Assembly (NCBI RefSeq): GCF_004339465.1
Contig: NZ_SMFY01000003.1
Location: forward strand, 124,001-188,000
Direction of reading: 5' to 3'
Source of the DNA: Ancylobacter aquaticus
GTDB taxonomy: Bacteria > Pseudomonadota > Alphaproteobacteria > Rhizobiales > Xanthobacteraceae
Length of the DNA stretch: 64,000 nt
Positions 19,269-27,295 of the stretch are shown here, piece after piece. Every line of letters starts with the position of its first letter. The stretch's first letter is position 1. Under the pieces are notes generated by a model, which worked only from the letters and a program-made list of their open reading frames with translations, made no database searches and was not told the DNA's origin. A program made the position numbers and the translations under genes.

Positions 19269-19498
19269 GTCGCTACCTTTTAAAGCAGAGTGCAGTGCAG
19301 CGGGATTGTTTGCAATGTAGCCGTCGCGGAAACGGCTTGCCGGCGTTCATTCCCTGTGCCGTCGAAGGACCGCGTGGCAAAGGCGCGCCGAGTCGTACCT
19401 GCCTTGCACGGATTGATCCCGAATCTGCAACTTCTGAGTGCAACATCGGTTATGAGGCGCGGGGAGACGGCGGCGGCCGTGGCCGCCGCCGGAAGTAT
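19269..19498. other. 230-base spacer between ABM-like gene and NRPS
   Basis: No gene is supportable. The leftward ribosome-binding sequence of the NRPS (AAAGGTAG) lies at its low-coordinate end. No convincing terminator hairpin was seen, so read-through from the small gene into the NRPS is possible, but a separate promoter here cannot be excluded. Confidence 0.4.
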
Positions 19499-19816
19499 TC
19501 AGAGGCTTTCGATGTAGAAGCCTTCGCCCTTGACGTCACCGTCGCACAGCTTCTGCAGCTTCTCGACAATGCCGCCGCCATCTTTGGCGCGCGGGTTGGC
19601 CGCCATCTTGTCGAAAGCAGCTTCGCTTTCCCAGACAGTTGCGATGCCATACATGGACGGGTCTTTCTTGGACTTCATAAGTCCAAAGCCGACCAGGCCT
19701 TCGATAACGTCGCCCGGCTTCTTACCGTCGTTGGGCAGCATTTCTTTTTCGAGAAGCGCGCGCGCATCCTGCTCGCTACCCGCCTTAACGTGACAACGAG
19801 AGATCGTCATAAACAT
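19499..19816 (-). CDS. Small ABM-fold (antibiotic biosynthesis monooxygenase-like) protein
   Basis: A 105-residue protein with the pattern of the dimeric alpha-beta barrel ABM family: MFMTISRCHVKAGSE opening strand, a helix, a central GLVGFGLMKSK strand and the YGIATVWESEAAFDKM strand-helix. The family includes heme-degrading and quinone-forming monooxygenases as well as many proteins of unknown role. A longer frame opens at 19885, but the conserved fold begins at the ATG at 19816 (another ATG follows at 19810), so the shorter start is chosen; a GGAGAA lies 13 bases upstream, which is rather far. Its base composition looks lower in G+C than the flanking NRPS genes. It sits between the dioxygenase and the NRPS on the same strand, so a tailoring or stress role in the cluster is possible but unproved. 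Confidence 0.65.
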   Translation of the reverse strand: MFMTISRCHVKAGSEQDARALLEKEMLPNDGKKPGDVIEGLVGFGLMKSKKDPSMYGIATVWESEAAFDKMAANPRAKDGGGIVEKLQKLCDGDVKGEGFYIESL

Positions 19817-20451
19817 ACTTGCCACAGGATCTTCTCCAGCCAGAGTTGCGGAGCGAAACCTACAGCGAGGCGCGAACACGGGCAACCGTCTATTTTTGTT
19901 CGGTTCTCAGTATTTTCTCGCACGGCGCCCAATAAGGTTCTAGCACTTCACCAATGCTCCACATGGCCAGAGTATCATGTCTAGCTCAGTCGACTTCGTG
20001 TTTAGCCCCCTTTGCAGATCAACCTCCGCGTGCGGCGCGGGGGGCGGAAGTGCCGCGAGGCCGGCCGTCGAGTCCTGTGTCGGTCGATGGTCCACGCCGG
20101 TCGCCGCGTCGGTCGTCACCCGGGAACCTGGCCGGTGTGGCCGATGACAGGCTTTCGATGATGCATGACGTAGAGGAAGCAACGCGCCTTCCACACAAAG
20201 GCGCGGCAGCATGCGGTTTCGCCCACGAGCAGGGCGCCGCTGGCGGCGCAACGGGTCGCGGCGCCCTGGCGGAAGGCCCCGGCGAGGCCGGCTTGTGGGC
20301 GGCGCCGGCGTGGCACCGTCCTCCCCTTACGAGCCGGCTTGGTATCCCTACGCCCGTGGCTATCGGGCGGTGGCCCACCCACCCTGGCCGGCCCGGCGCT
20401 GCACGCCTGGGATGTAGCGTCCGCAGGCCGGCGCGCCGGCTCCCCCGCCCC
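19817..20451. other. 635-base gene-free stretch between small ABM-like gene and dioxygenase
   Basis: No frame here has a recognisable protein motif. The part next to the ABM-like gene (about 19870-19990) is markedly richer in A+T than its surroundings and could hold the leftward promoter for the ABM-NRPS genes; no clear -35/-10 pair was assigned. The rest (about 20000-20450) is very GC-rich with short inverted and low-complexity runs. Both strands have open frames, as expected at this base composition. It may be old debris or a long leader. Confidence 0.4.
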
Positions 20452-21318
20452 TCATGCGAAGGGGGAAAGAACCGGGAAGAGGTTTCCGCGAATCGGGGCG
20501 CCGACCGCGAGATCCACCTCGAAGCCCTCGGCCACCAGCCGGTCGACCACGGTGCGGCCATGTGGGGCCAGCACCGCCGTCTCGTCGACCCAGCGCGTCA
20601 CCATGCGGCGTGTGTCGTGGTCGAGCGTGTTGCCCGGCGAGCCGTGCAGCGTGCGGGCATGGAAGACCAGGCAGTCGCCGGGCTCCATGTCCCAGCCCAG
20701 AATGTCGTATTCCTCGCGGTGGCCCTGGATGTCGGGCACGCGGGAGAAGGTATCTCTGGCGGAAATGTCGAAGTCGCCGTGGTAGCGGGCGTAAAATTCC
20801 TCCACCGCCGGCAGTGCCGCCTGTTCGCTCTCGAAGAAGTTCGCCGGCATGAACAGCTTGTTCCAGCGGTGGGAGCCGCGCACGAACTCCAGCGCGGCCT
20901 CGCGCGGGATGGGGTCGAGCGCCACCCAGATGGAGCAGAATGGGCCGAGCACCACATTGTCGTGGTGCCAGGGCGTGCGCGCCTGCGTGCCGGGGCTCTT
21001 GTAGAACCAGGTGTCCTGCAGCAGCCGCACGGTGGGCGTGCGCAGGCAGCGCGCGGCAATGGCGGCGGACGGCGATTCAAGCGCGAAGGTCTCAAGCTCG
21101 GAAATGTGCCGGCGCGACCAGATGTCGGAGTAGAAGGCGCCCTTGTCATTGGGCGAGAAGCTCTGGAACAGGGCGCCGGGGCTCGCGATGTTGCGCCTGA
21201 TGCCCTCCGCCGCGAGATCGACCCATTCCGGCCCGAAGGCCCCCTTGAGGCAGATGGCGCCGTCGCGGTCGAGAGTCTCGATCATGGACTCGTCGATGGG
21301 AGAGGTGTCGTTCGGCAT
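20452..21318 (-). CDS. Phytanoyl-CoA dioxygenase (PhyH) family Fe(II)/2-oxoglutarate hydroxylase
   Basis: A 288-residue non-heme iron oxygenase that would hydroxylate a substrate with 2-oxoglutarate and O2. The metal ligands are visible: HxD as WHHDN (about residue 118) and the distal His in HARTLHGSPGN (about residue 223). The 2-oxoglutarate-binding Arg is in RRMVTRW about 15 residues later. An excellent AGGAGG site lies five bases before the ATG. PhyH enzymes in NRPS clusters usually hydroxylate carrier-bound or free amino acids or acyl chains, so a tailoring role here is likely. The substrate cannot be read; candidates are the Asp or Val residues or the lipid. It is divergent from the thioesterase, across 164 bases that should hold the control region of both cluster arms. 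Confidence 0.9.
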   Translation of the reverse strand: MPNDTSPIDESMIETLDRDGAICLKGAFGPEWVDLAAEGIRRNIASPGALFQSFSPNDKGAFYSDIWSRRHISELETFALESPSAAIAARCLRTPTVRLLQDTWFYKSPGTQARTPWHHDNVVLGPFCSIWVALDPIPREAALEFVRGSHRWNKLFMPANFFESEQAALPAVEEFYARYHGDFDISARDTFSRVPDIQGHREEYDILGWDMEPGDCLVFHARTLHGSPGNTLDHDTRRMVTRWVDETAVLAPHGRTVVDRLVAEGFEVDLAVGAPIRGNLFPVLSPFA

Positions 21319-21482
21319 GGATCCTCCTGGACGTTTGCGCGGCTAAGCCGTTTTTTCGGGACTCTCCCCCCGGCGGGGGCGCAGGTCGCGCGACGGGCGC
21401 GGCGAGTGGCGGGGTGGTCTCGGAGCACCGCGCCCCCACGGTGTGGCACATCGGCGGTCGCTGTCCATTGGCGAATTTTGTC
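21319..21482. promoter_or_regulatory. Divergent control region of the two biosynthetic arms
   Basis: These 164 bases separate the leftward dioxygenase from the rightward thioesterase, so they should carry promoters for both arms. A short inverted repeat, CGGC-TAA-GCCG, at 21340-21350 is followed on the plus strand by six T residues; the four-base-pair stem is too weak to call a terminator. A GC-rich run follows (about 21365-21440). No sigma-70 pair could be assigned with confidence. Confidence 0.4.
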
Positions 21483-22364
21483 ATGATCTCGCTCCCCTCG
21501 GCTGTCCGGGCCGAACCCGAAGCCGTATCGCCTGCTTTGTCGCCCGCTCTCCTGCGCTGGGTCCGCCGGCCGGCGGGCGCGCCGGCGATCATCTGCCTTC
21601 CCCATGCCGGCGGCAGCGTCCTGTCGTGTCTCGGCCTCGCCGCCGTCCTGCCGGACGATCTTGCCATCGCCACGGTGGCGCTGCCCGGCCACGCGCCGGA
21701 TGTGCCGGGGGCGCCGGAGGCGGATGTCCGGCGGCTGGCGGCCCGCCTGGCGGGTGAGATCGCCGCCGCCCTCGACGCGGAACTGGCGCCGCAAGGGGCA
21801 GGGCTGACCCTTCTCGGCAACAGTTTCGGTGCGCTGCTCGCCTTCGAGACGGCGCTGGCGCTGGAGCGGGCCGACGCCGACTGCGCGTCCCGGCTGCATC
21901 TCGTCGTCTCGGGTTTTCGCTCGCCGAGCCGCCCGCCCAGCGACGCGCCGCTGCACCTTCTCCCCCGCGCCGTGCTGCTGGCCGAACTGCGCGAGTGCTT
22001 CGGCGCCGTCGGGCCGGACCTTGGCGATCTGCTCGGCGCGCGCGAGGAGGCGGCGCTGCGGGCTGATCTCGAAGCGTGCGAGACCTATCGGCTGGGCGCC
22101 GCGCCGCTGTTGCGCTGCGCGACGTCCGTCATTCGCCTCACCGCCGATCCTTCGGTGTCCGCGCAGGAATGTGCGGCCTGGCGCGAGGTGTGCGCCGGGC
22201 CCGTCCAGTTCCGCGCGCTCGACGCCGGTCATTTTCCCTGGAGCGGCGCCGCCGCCCCGGCTTTCGCCCGCCTTGTTGGCGAACGGGTCGCGTCTGAACC
22301 GGCGCCTGCCGGACGGCCCGCCCCCTGCCCGCCCGCCCTTTTCCCGCCCGCCCGCGAATCATAA
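21483..22364 (+). CDS. Type II thioesterase (alpha/beta hydrolase, NRPS/PKS editing)
   Basis: A 293-residue stand-alone thioesterase that removes misprimed or stalled acyl groups from carrier domains. The family opening block is ICLPHAGGS (about residue 38). The nucleophile elbow is LLGNSFGALLAFE (Ser about residue 116), and the catalytic His is in DAGHFPW near the C-terminus. The C-terminal tail of about 25 residues is Pro/Ala-rich and has no counterpart in the core fold. ATG at 21483 is chosen because it precedes the hydrolase core closely. An in-frame GTG at 21414 is possible and neither has a strong ribosome-binding site. First gene of the rightward arm, nine bases before the ABC exporter. 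Confidence 0.9.
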   Translation: MISLPSAVRAEPEAVSPALSPALLRWVRRPAGAPAIICLPHAGGSVLSCLGLAAVLPDDLAIATVALPGHAPDVPGAPEADVRRLAARLAGEIAAALDAELAPQGAGLTLLGNSFGALLAFETALALERADADCASRLHLVVSGFRSPSRPPSDAPLHLLPRAVLLAELRECFGAVGPDLGDLLGAREEAALRADLEACETYRLGAAPLLRCATSVIRLTADPSVSAQECAAWREVCAGPVQFRALDAGHFPWSGAAAPAFARLVGERVASEPAPAGRPAPCPPALFPPARES

Positions 22365-22373
22365 AGAGCCGCC

Positions 22374-25160
22374 ATGTCCAACCGGCATTTCGACTGGTTC
22401 AAGAAACACGACACCGAGGACGAGGTTCAGCACAAGTTGCAGCGCCTTTACGGCCTCGCCTGCGACCGGCTGGCGATGAAGCCCGACAGCGGTTTCATCG
22501 CCGCCGCGATGGCGGCCAATCCCGAAGAGGCCCGGCGCGACCCGATGCGCCGGCTTGCGCATCACCTGTTCACCTATAAGCTGGCGATGCCCGCCGGGGC
22601 TTGGGGCCTGCTGGGGCTTGGCCTGCTGCACTCGGTGTTGCTGGAAGTGGCGCGCGAGGATGGCAAGAAGTCCGCGCCGGTGCGAATTCCGCGCACCGAG
22701 GCCCATGACCTCAACGGTTTGGCGAGCCGCCTCTTGCTACCGGAGGTGGACCAGAAGGATGTGCGCCGGGCGGCGGCCTTCGTCGAATATCTGCTGATGG
22801 CCAAGGGGCCGCGCGGCTTTCTGAAATTCGGGCGCAAGATGGGTGCCGACGGCAATGTGGACGCCGCGAGCCAGGCCGTGGCCGGCATCTCCGCCGGGGC
22901 GCTGGAGCTGAAATGGCAGGACGTCATTCGCGCCGGCACCCCTGAGAGAGGGCCGACCCATCTGGTGGCCTGGGTGGGGAAGGCGGCCGCACGGCACAAG
23001 ATGCTGCTGTTCTGGTTCCTGCTCGCCAATGCGGTGCAGATTCTCTACGCCGTCTATGTGCCGCTCTGGCTGCAGGCGCTGTTCGACGAGGGCATCAAGC
23101 CCAGCAATGTCGAGGCCATCCGCACCTATCTCGCCTATTTGACCTGGGGCTTCCTGGGCGCGTCCTTCTTCGGCGTGATCCTCGATTACACCATCGCCAA
23201 GCTCGGCCCGCGCATCCTCAACGACCTGCGCGCGCGCATGTTCACCAAGATCAACAACATGGATGCGCGCGAGCTCGCCAGTTCCGACACCGACGAGATC
23301 ATCGCCGATTTCTCCAACGACATCACCGTGGTGGAGAAGGCGGTCATCTGGGCGGTGCCGGGCCTGTTCTCCAAGGGCCTCATGCTGATCGGCTCGGTGG
23401 CGGTGGCCTTCTCGCTGGACACCGAGCTGGCCATCGCCACCCTGGTTTCGCTGATGATCGCGTTCTGGCTGCCGAGGGGCTTCAGCAAGCGCGCCGTGCG
23501 CTACAATTACGAGCGCGGCGCGGAGGACGCCAAGGTCGCCCATGTGGTCAAGGAAACCCTGCTCATGCAGCGGGTGATCCGCATTTTCGGCCTGCGCGAG
23601 CTGCAGGCGACGCTGTTCAGCGGGCAGCTGGGCCGGCTTTTCCGGGCCAGCTACCACCAGTATTTCTCCTCCGGCCTCGTCGGACGCCTGACCAGCTTCG
23701 GCGTCAGCGCGGCGCAACTGCTGGTCATCGGCCTCGGTGCCATGCAGTCGGTCCACGGCGAGGTGTCCTCGGGCACAATCGTCGCCTTTATCACCCTTCT
23801 GCTCACCATTGGTGGCGCTGCCGGCTTCATCGGCGCCCAGCTGCCGCTGCTGATCCAGGGCGTTGGCGGGCTGGAGCGGGTGCAGGCCCTGCTTGGCAAG
23901 CCCGATGCGGCTCCCGACCCGGAACACCCGGAATCCATCGGCGACAAGGTCAGCTCGCTCCGCTTCGACGAGGTAAGCTTCAGCTATGACGGCAGCAGCC
24001 CGACGCTCGACAAGGTGTCCATGACCATCGAATGCCCGCGACGGGTGATGGTGGTGGGGCCGTCCGGCTCCGGCAAATCGACCATCCTGCGGCTGATCGA
24101 GAACCAGTTCTCGCCCGGCAGCGGCCATGTCCGGGTAAACGGGGTCGATATGCGGCTTCTGGGGGAGGAGCAGGTGCGCTCGCTTATCTCGCTGGTGCCG
24201 CAGGAAACCATCCTGTTCCAGGCGTCGGTGCGGGAGAATATCCGCATGGGCAAGCTCACTGCCACCGACGCCGAGGTGGAAGCCGCCGCCAAGGCCGCCG
24301 ACATCCACCCCATCATCATGTCCCTGCCCGACGGCTACGACACCAATGTCGGCGAGGGCGGCGGCAAGCTCTCGGGCGGGCAGCGCCAGCGCATCGCCAT
24401 CGCCCGCGCCATCCTGCACGACCCGCAGATCATGTTGCTCGACGAGGCCACCTCGGCGCTCGACCCGGCGAGCCGCGTGGCGGTGGAGGAGACACTGCGC
24501 AAGGTTACGGAAGGACGCACCGTCGTCGCCGTCACGCATGACCTGACCCAGTGCGAGCATGCCGATCTCGTCTATGTGGTAAAGGCGGGCCGGGTGGTGG
24601 AGAGCGGCACCCATCAGGCGCTGCTTGAGGCCGATGGCGTCTATGCCGATCTCTGGCAGCGCAGCGTGATCGCCGGGGCGGCCGAAGGCACCGTGCCGCG
24701 CGAGCAGCTTCTCGACCGGCTGCGCAAGCGTCCCATTCTCAAGAATGTGCCGGAAGTCTTCCTGCAACGCCTGCTCGCCCGCATGACGGTGGAGACCGTC
24801 GGGCCGGACACAGTGCTGGTCGAGGACGGCAAGCCGGCCGACCGCCTCATCTTCATGACCCAGGGCGAGGCGCAGCAGAGCATTCGTCTGTCCGACGGCA
24901 CGCTGATGACCGTGGGAATTCTCGAACCGGGGGATTCCATGGGCGATTACGCGGCGCTGGAGGGTGCGGAGGAGTTCACCCGCGTGGTGGCGCGAAAGGC
25001 CTGCCACCTGCTGACGATCGACGCCGTGTCGCTGCGCGCGCTGCTCGCCGCCAATCCCGATATCGAGCTGCACATCCTGACCGCCCTCGCGGCCCGCCAC
25101 GAGGCTATGCTGGAACATTACACATGGCAGAAGCTGCAGCAGCAGGCGCAGCCGCAATGA
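22374..25160 (+). CDS. ABC exporter with extra N-terminal region and C-terminal cyclic-nucleotide-binding-like domain
   Basis: A 928-residue half-transporter that would act as a homodimer. Residues 1-200 form a soluble N-terminal region I do not recognise. A six-helix exporter membrane domain follows at about 205-510 (LLFWFLLANAVQILYAVYV onwards). The ATPase domain spans about 525-755, with Walker A GPSGSGKST near 562, signature LSGGQ near 665 and Walker B IMLLDEATS. Residues about 775-905 match the shape of a cNMP-binding/CRP-like jelly roll (KNVPEVFLQRLLARM, LVEDGKPADRLIFM, LEPGDSMGDYAALEG). Such fusions occur in bacterial peptide or lipid exporters. Between the thioesterase and the acyl-AMP ligase, it is a good candidate for moving the lipopeptide across the inner membrane. 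It ends in an ATGA overlap with the next gene. Confidence 0.9.
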   Translation: MSNRHFDWFKKHDTEDEVQHKLQRLYGLACDRLAMKPDSGFIAAAMAANPEEARRDPMRRLAHHLFTYKLAMPAGAWGLLGLGLLHSVLLEVAREDGKKSAPVRIPRTEAHDLNGLASRLLLPEVDQKDVRRAAAFVEYLLMAKGPRGFLKFGRKMGADGNVDAASQAVAGISAGALELKWQDVIRAGTPERGPTHLVAWVGKAAARHKMLLFWFLLANAVQILYAVYVPLWLQALFDEGIKPSNVEAIRTYLAYLTWGFLGASFFGVILDYTIAKLGPRILNDLRARMFTKINNMDARELASSDTDEIIADFSNDITVVEKAVIWAVPGLFSKGLMLIGSVAVAFSLDTELAIATLVSLMIAFWLPRGFSKRAVRYNYERGAEDAKVAHVVKETLLMQRVIRIFGLRELQATLFSGQLGRLFRASYHQYFSSGLVGRLTSFGVSAAQLLVIGLGAMQSVHGEVSSGTIVAFITLLLTIGGAAGFIGAQLPLLIQGVGGLERVQALLGKPDAAPDPEHPESIGDKVSSLRFDEVSFSYDGSSPTLDKVSMTIECPRRVMVVGPSGSGKSTILRLIENQFSPGSGHVRVNGVDMRLLGEEQVRSLISLVPQETILFQASVRENIRMGKLTATDAEVEAAAKAADIHPIIMSLPDGYDTNVGEGGGKLSGGQRQRIAIARAILHDPQIMLLDEATSALDPASRVAVEETLRKVTEGRTVVAVTHDLTQCEHADLVYVVKAGRVVESGTHQALLEADGVYADLWQRSVIAGAAEGTVPREQLLDRLRKRPILKNVPEVFLQRLLARMTVETVGPDTVLVEDGKPADRLIFMTQGEAQQSIRLSDGTLMTVGILEPGDSMGDYAALEGAEEFTRVVARKACHLLTIDAVSLRALLAANPDIELHILTALAARHEAMLEHYTWQKLQQQAQPQ

Positions 25161-27295
25161 CGGAGGCTTCGCCCGCCGGCACCATCGCCACCCGGCTGGT
25201 GGCGCTTGCCGCACGCCCCGACGACCGCTGGTCCATCACCTTCCTCGACAGCCATGGCGCCGTGTTCGAGCGCTGCGGCGCGGCGGAACTGGCGGCGCGG
25301 GCCGCCCGCGTCGCCGGGTTCCTGGAGCGGGAGCGCGCGCCGGGGGCGCCGGTTCTGCTGGTATTCCAGCCGGGCGTCGACTTTCTGGTGGCGTTCCTTG
25401 CCTGCCAGTGGTCGGGGCGGCTCGCCGTGCCGATCAACCCGCCGCGCCGGCATCGGCTCATCCAGCGCCTGCAGGCGGTGGCCGCCGACAGCGGCGCCAC
25501 GGTGGCCCTGACCGGCGGCGGGGTGGCCGAGCAATCCGCCCTCTGGCAGGCCGACAGCGCCGAGCTGGCGGCGATCCGCTGGCAGGATGTCGGCGACATC
25601 GACAGCGATCCGGCGCAGGCCACGCCGCTGCGCGCGGTCGACCCCGCCGCCACCTGCTTCATCCAGTACACCTCCGGCTCCACCGCCCTGCCCAAGGGCG
25701 TTGAAGTGAGCCACGCCAACCTCATGGCCGACATGGCGCGGATGGAGGCGGCGTGGGAGCTCTCGCCGTCGAGCACCATGGTGACGTGGCTGCCGGCCTT
25801 CCACGATCTCGGCCTGATCTTCGGCCTGCTGCAGACGCTGTATTCCGGCTGCCCGGTGGTGCAGATGGCGCCGAACAGCTTCCTTCAGCGCCCGGTGCTC
25901 TGGCTGGAGGCGATCAGCCGCTTCCGGGGCACCCACACGGCGGCGCCGAGCTTCGCCTATGATCTGTGCGCCCGTCGCATTCCCCCTGAGGCGCGCGAGG
26001 GGCTCGACCTGTCTTCCCTCGTCATGGCGATGAACGCGGCCGAGCCGATCGACCCGCAGGTGATGGAGGATTTCGCCGGCGTGTTCGGCCCGCATGGCTT
26101 CGGCCGTGAGACCTTCGCCCCGGCCTATGGGCTGGCCGAATCGACGCTCGCCGTCACCGCCAGCCCGGTCGGGGTGGCACCCCTGCTGTTCGCTCTCGAT
26201 GCCGCCGCGCTGGAGGCGGGGCGCATCGTCGAGGCCGGCGCGTCGTCCCGGCGCCTCGTGATCCCCGGCAGCGGCGCACCGCTGGCGGATGTGAGCATCG
26301 CCATCGCCGACCCAGAGACCGGGCGCCGCCAGCCCGCCGGCCGGGTCGGCGAAATCTGGGTCGGTGGTCCTACCATCGCACGCGGCTACTGGCGCCGGCC
26401 GGAGGAGAGCGCCGCCACCTTCGGGGTACGCCTCGCCGGCGAGGACGACCCCACCGGCTATCTGCGCACCGGCGATCTCGGGGCGATGATCGGCGACGAG
26501 CTGTGCGTCACCGGGCGCATCAAGGACCTCATCATCCTGTCCGGTGCCAATCACTACCCGCAGGATATCGAGCGGGTGGCGCAGGGCGCGCATCCCGCCC
26601 TGCGCGCGGGCGGCGGTGCCGCTTTCGGTCTGGTCGGCGAGCCGGGCGGCGAGCAGGTGGTGCTGGTGCAGGAGCTGGAACGCACCCAGCGCCGCACCGA
26701 TCCGGCGCCGCTGTTCAGCGCCATCAGCGCGGCGGTGTGGCAGACGCTGGAGCTGCAGCTCGCGCGCATTGTGCTGGTGGAGCCGGGCGCGGTGCTGCGC
26801 ACCTCCAGCGGCAAGATCCAGCGCGCCGCCAATCGGCAGGCTTGGCGCGAGGGCGCGCTGCCGGTCATCGCCGAATGGCGCAGCGCGCGGCAGCAGGCGC
26901 TGGAGGAAACGCGCGGTGCCGCGCCCGGCGCTCATGCGTCGTCCTCGGGGCAGGCGTCGGCACTGGAGGGCTGGCTGCGCGACTGGCTGGCGCGGCGGCT
27001 CGCCTTGCCCGTCTCCGCCGTGCCGTTGGATCGCGGCCTGGGCGAACTCGGCCTTACCTCGCTCGACGCGGTGGATCTCGCCGGCGCGCTGGGCACGCAT
27101 CTCGGCCAAGCCCTGCCGCAGACCCTCGCCTTCGACCACCCGACGGTTGCCGCCCTGGTGGCGCATCTGAGCGGATCGCCACCGGCGAGCCTGCCGCAGA
27201 CCCCGCCTCAGATACCGGCGCCGCCGCCGGGGGCGGGCGGCGATCTGGACGAACTGTTGTCGATGATTGAAGGGGGCGGTCGTGGCCACGACTGA
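25157..27295 (+). CDS. Fatty acyl-AMP ligase with C-terminal acyl carrier domain (FAAL-ACP)
   Basis: Activates a fatty acid as acyl-adenylate and loads it on its own carrier domain, starting lipopeptide synthesis. Of 712 residues, about 1-585 are the adenylate-forming enzyme: YTSGSTALPKG near 172, WLPAFHDLGL, the FAAL-type AMNAAEPI, AYGLAEST and the C-terminal KDLIILSGANHYPQDIE. About residues 600-680 form the carrier, with LGLTSLDAVDL (Ser near 635). The GANHYPQDIE and NAAEP elements separate FAALs from CoA ligases. The start is the ATG at 25157 in the ATGA overlap with the exporter stop; an ATG 33 bases upstream would add only an Ala-rich run. It overlaps the PKS/NRPS gene by 14 bases, so the chain can pass directly to that enzyme. 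Confidence 0.93.
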   Translation: MTEASPAGTIATRLVALAARPDDRWSITFLDSHGAVFERCGAAELAARAARVAGFLERERAPGAPVLLVFQPGVDFLVAFLACQWSGRLAVPINPPRRHRLIQRLQAVAADSGATVALTGGGVAEQSALWQADSAELAAIRWQDVGDIDSDPAQATPLRAVDPAATCFIQYTSGSTALPKGVEVSHANLMADMARMEAAWELSPSSTMVTWLPAFHDLGLIFGLLQTLYSGCPVVQMAPNSFLQRPVLWLEAISRFRGTHTAAPSFAYDLCARRIPPEAREGLDLSSLVMAMNAAEPIDPQVMEDFAGVFGPHGFGRETFAPAYGLAESTLAVTASPVGVAPLLFALDAAALEAGRIVEAGASSRRLVIPGSGAPLADVSIAIADPETGRRQPAGRVGEIWVGGPTIARGYWRRPEESAATFGVRLAGEDDPTGYLRTGDLGAMIGDELCVTGRIKDLIILSGANHYPQDIERVAQGAHPALRAGGGAAFGLVGEPGGEQVVLVQELERTQRRTDPAPLFSAISAAVWQTLELQLARIVLVEPGAVLRTSSGKIQRAANRQAWREGALPVIAEWRSARQQALEETRGAAPGAHASSSGQASALEGWLRDWLARRLALPVSAVPLDRGLGELGLTSLDAVDLAGALGTHLGQALPQTLAFDHPTVAALVAHLSGSPPASLPQTPPQIPAPPPGAGGDLDELLSMIEGGGRGHD

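Noticed and set aside
19940-20580. Small open frames on both strands between the ABM-like gene and the dioxygenase
   Set aside because: Frames are open on several phases at once, have no ribosome-binding sites or motifs and are rich in Arg/Pro/Ala.
21340-21356. Intrinsic terminator (CGGC-TAA-GCCG followed by six T) ahead of the thioesterase gene
   Set aside because: The four-base-pair stem is too weak, and its position between two divergent starts gives it no transcript to end.
22737-25214. 825-codon minus-strand frame opposite the ABC exporter
   Set aside because: The plus strand carries Walker A, LSGGQ and Walker B in order; the antisense frame has no motif.
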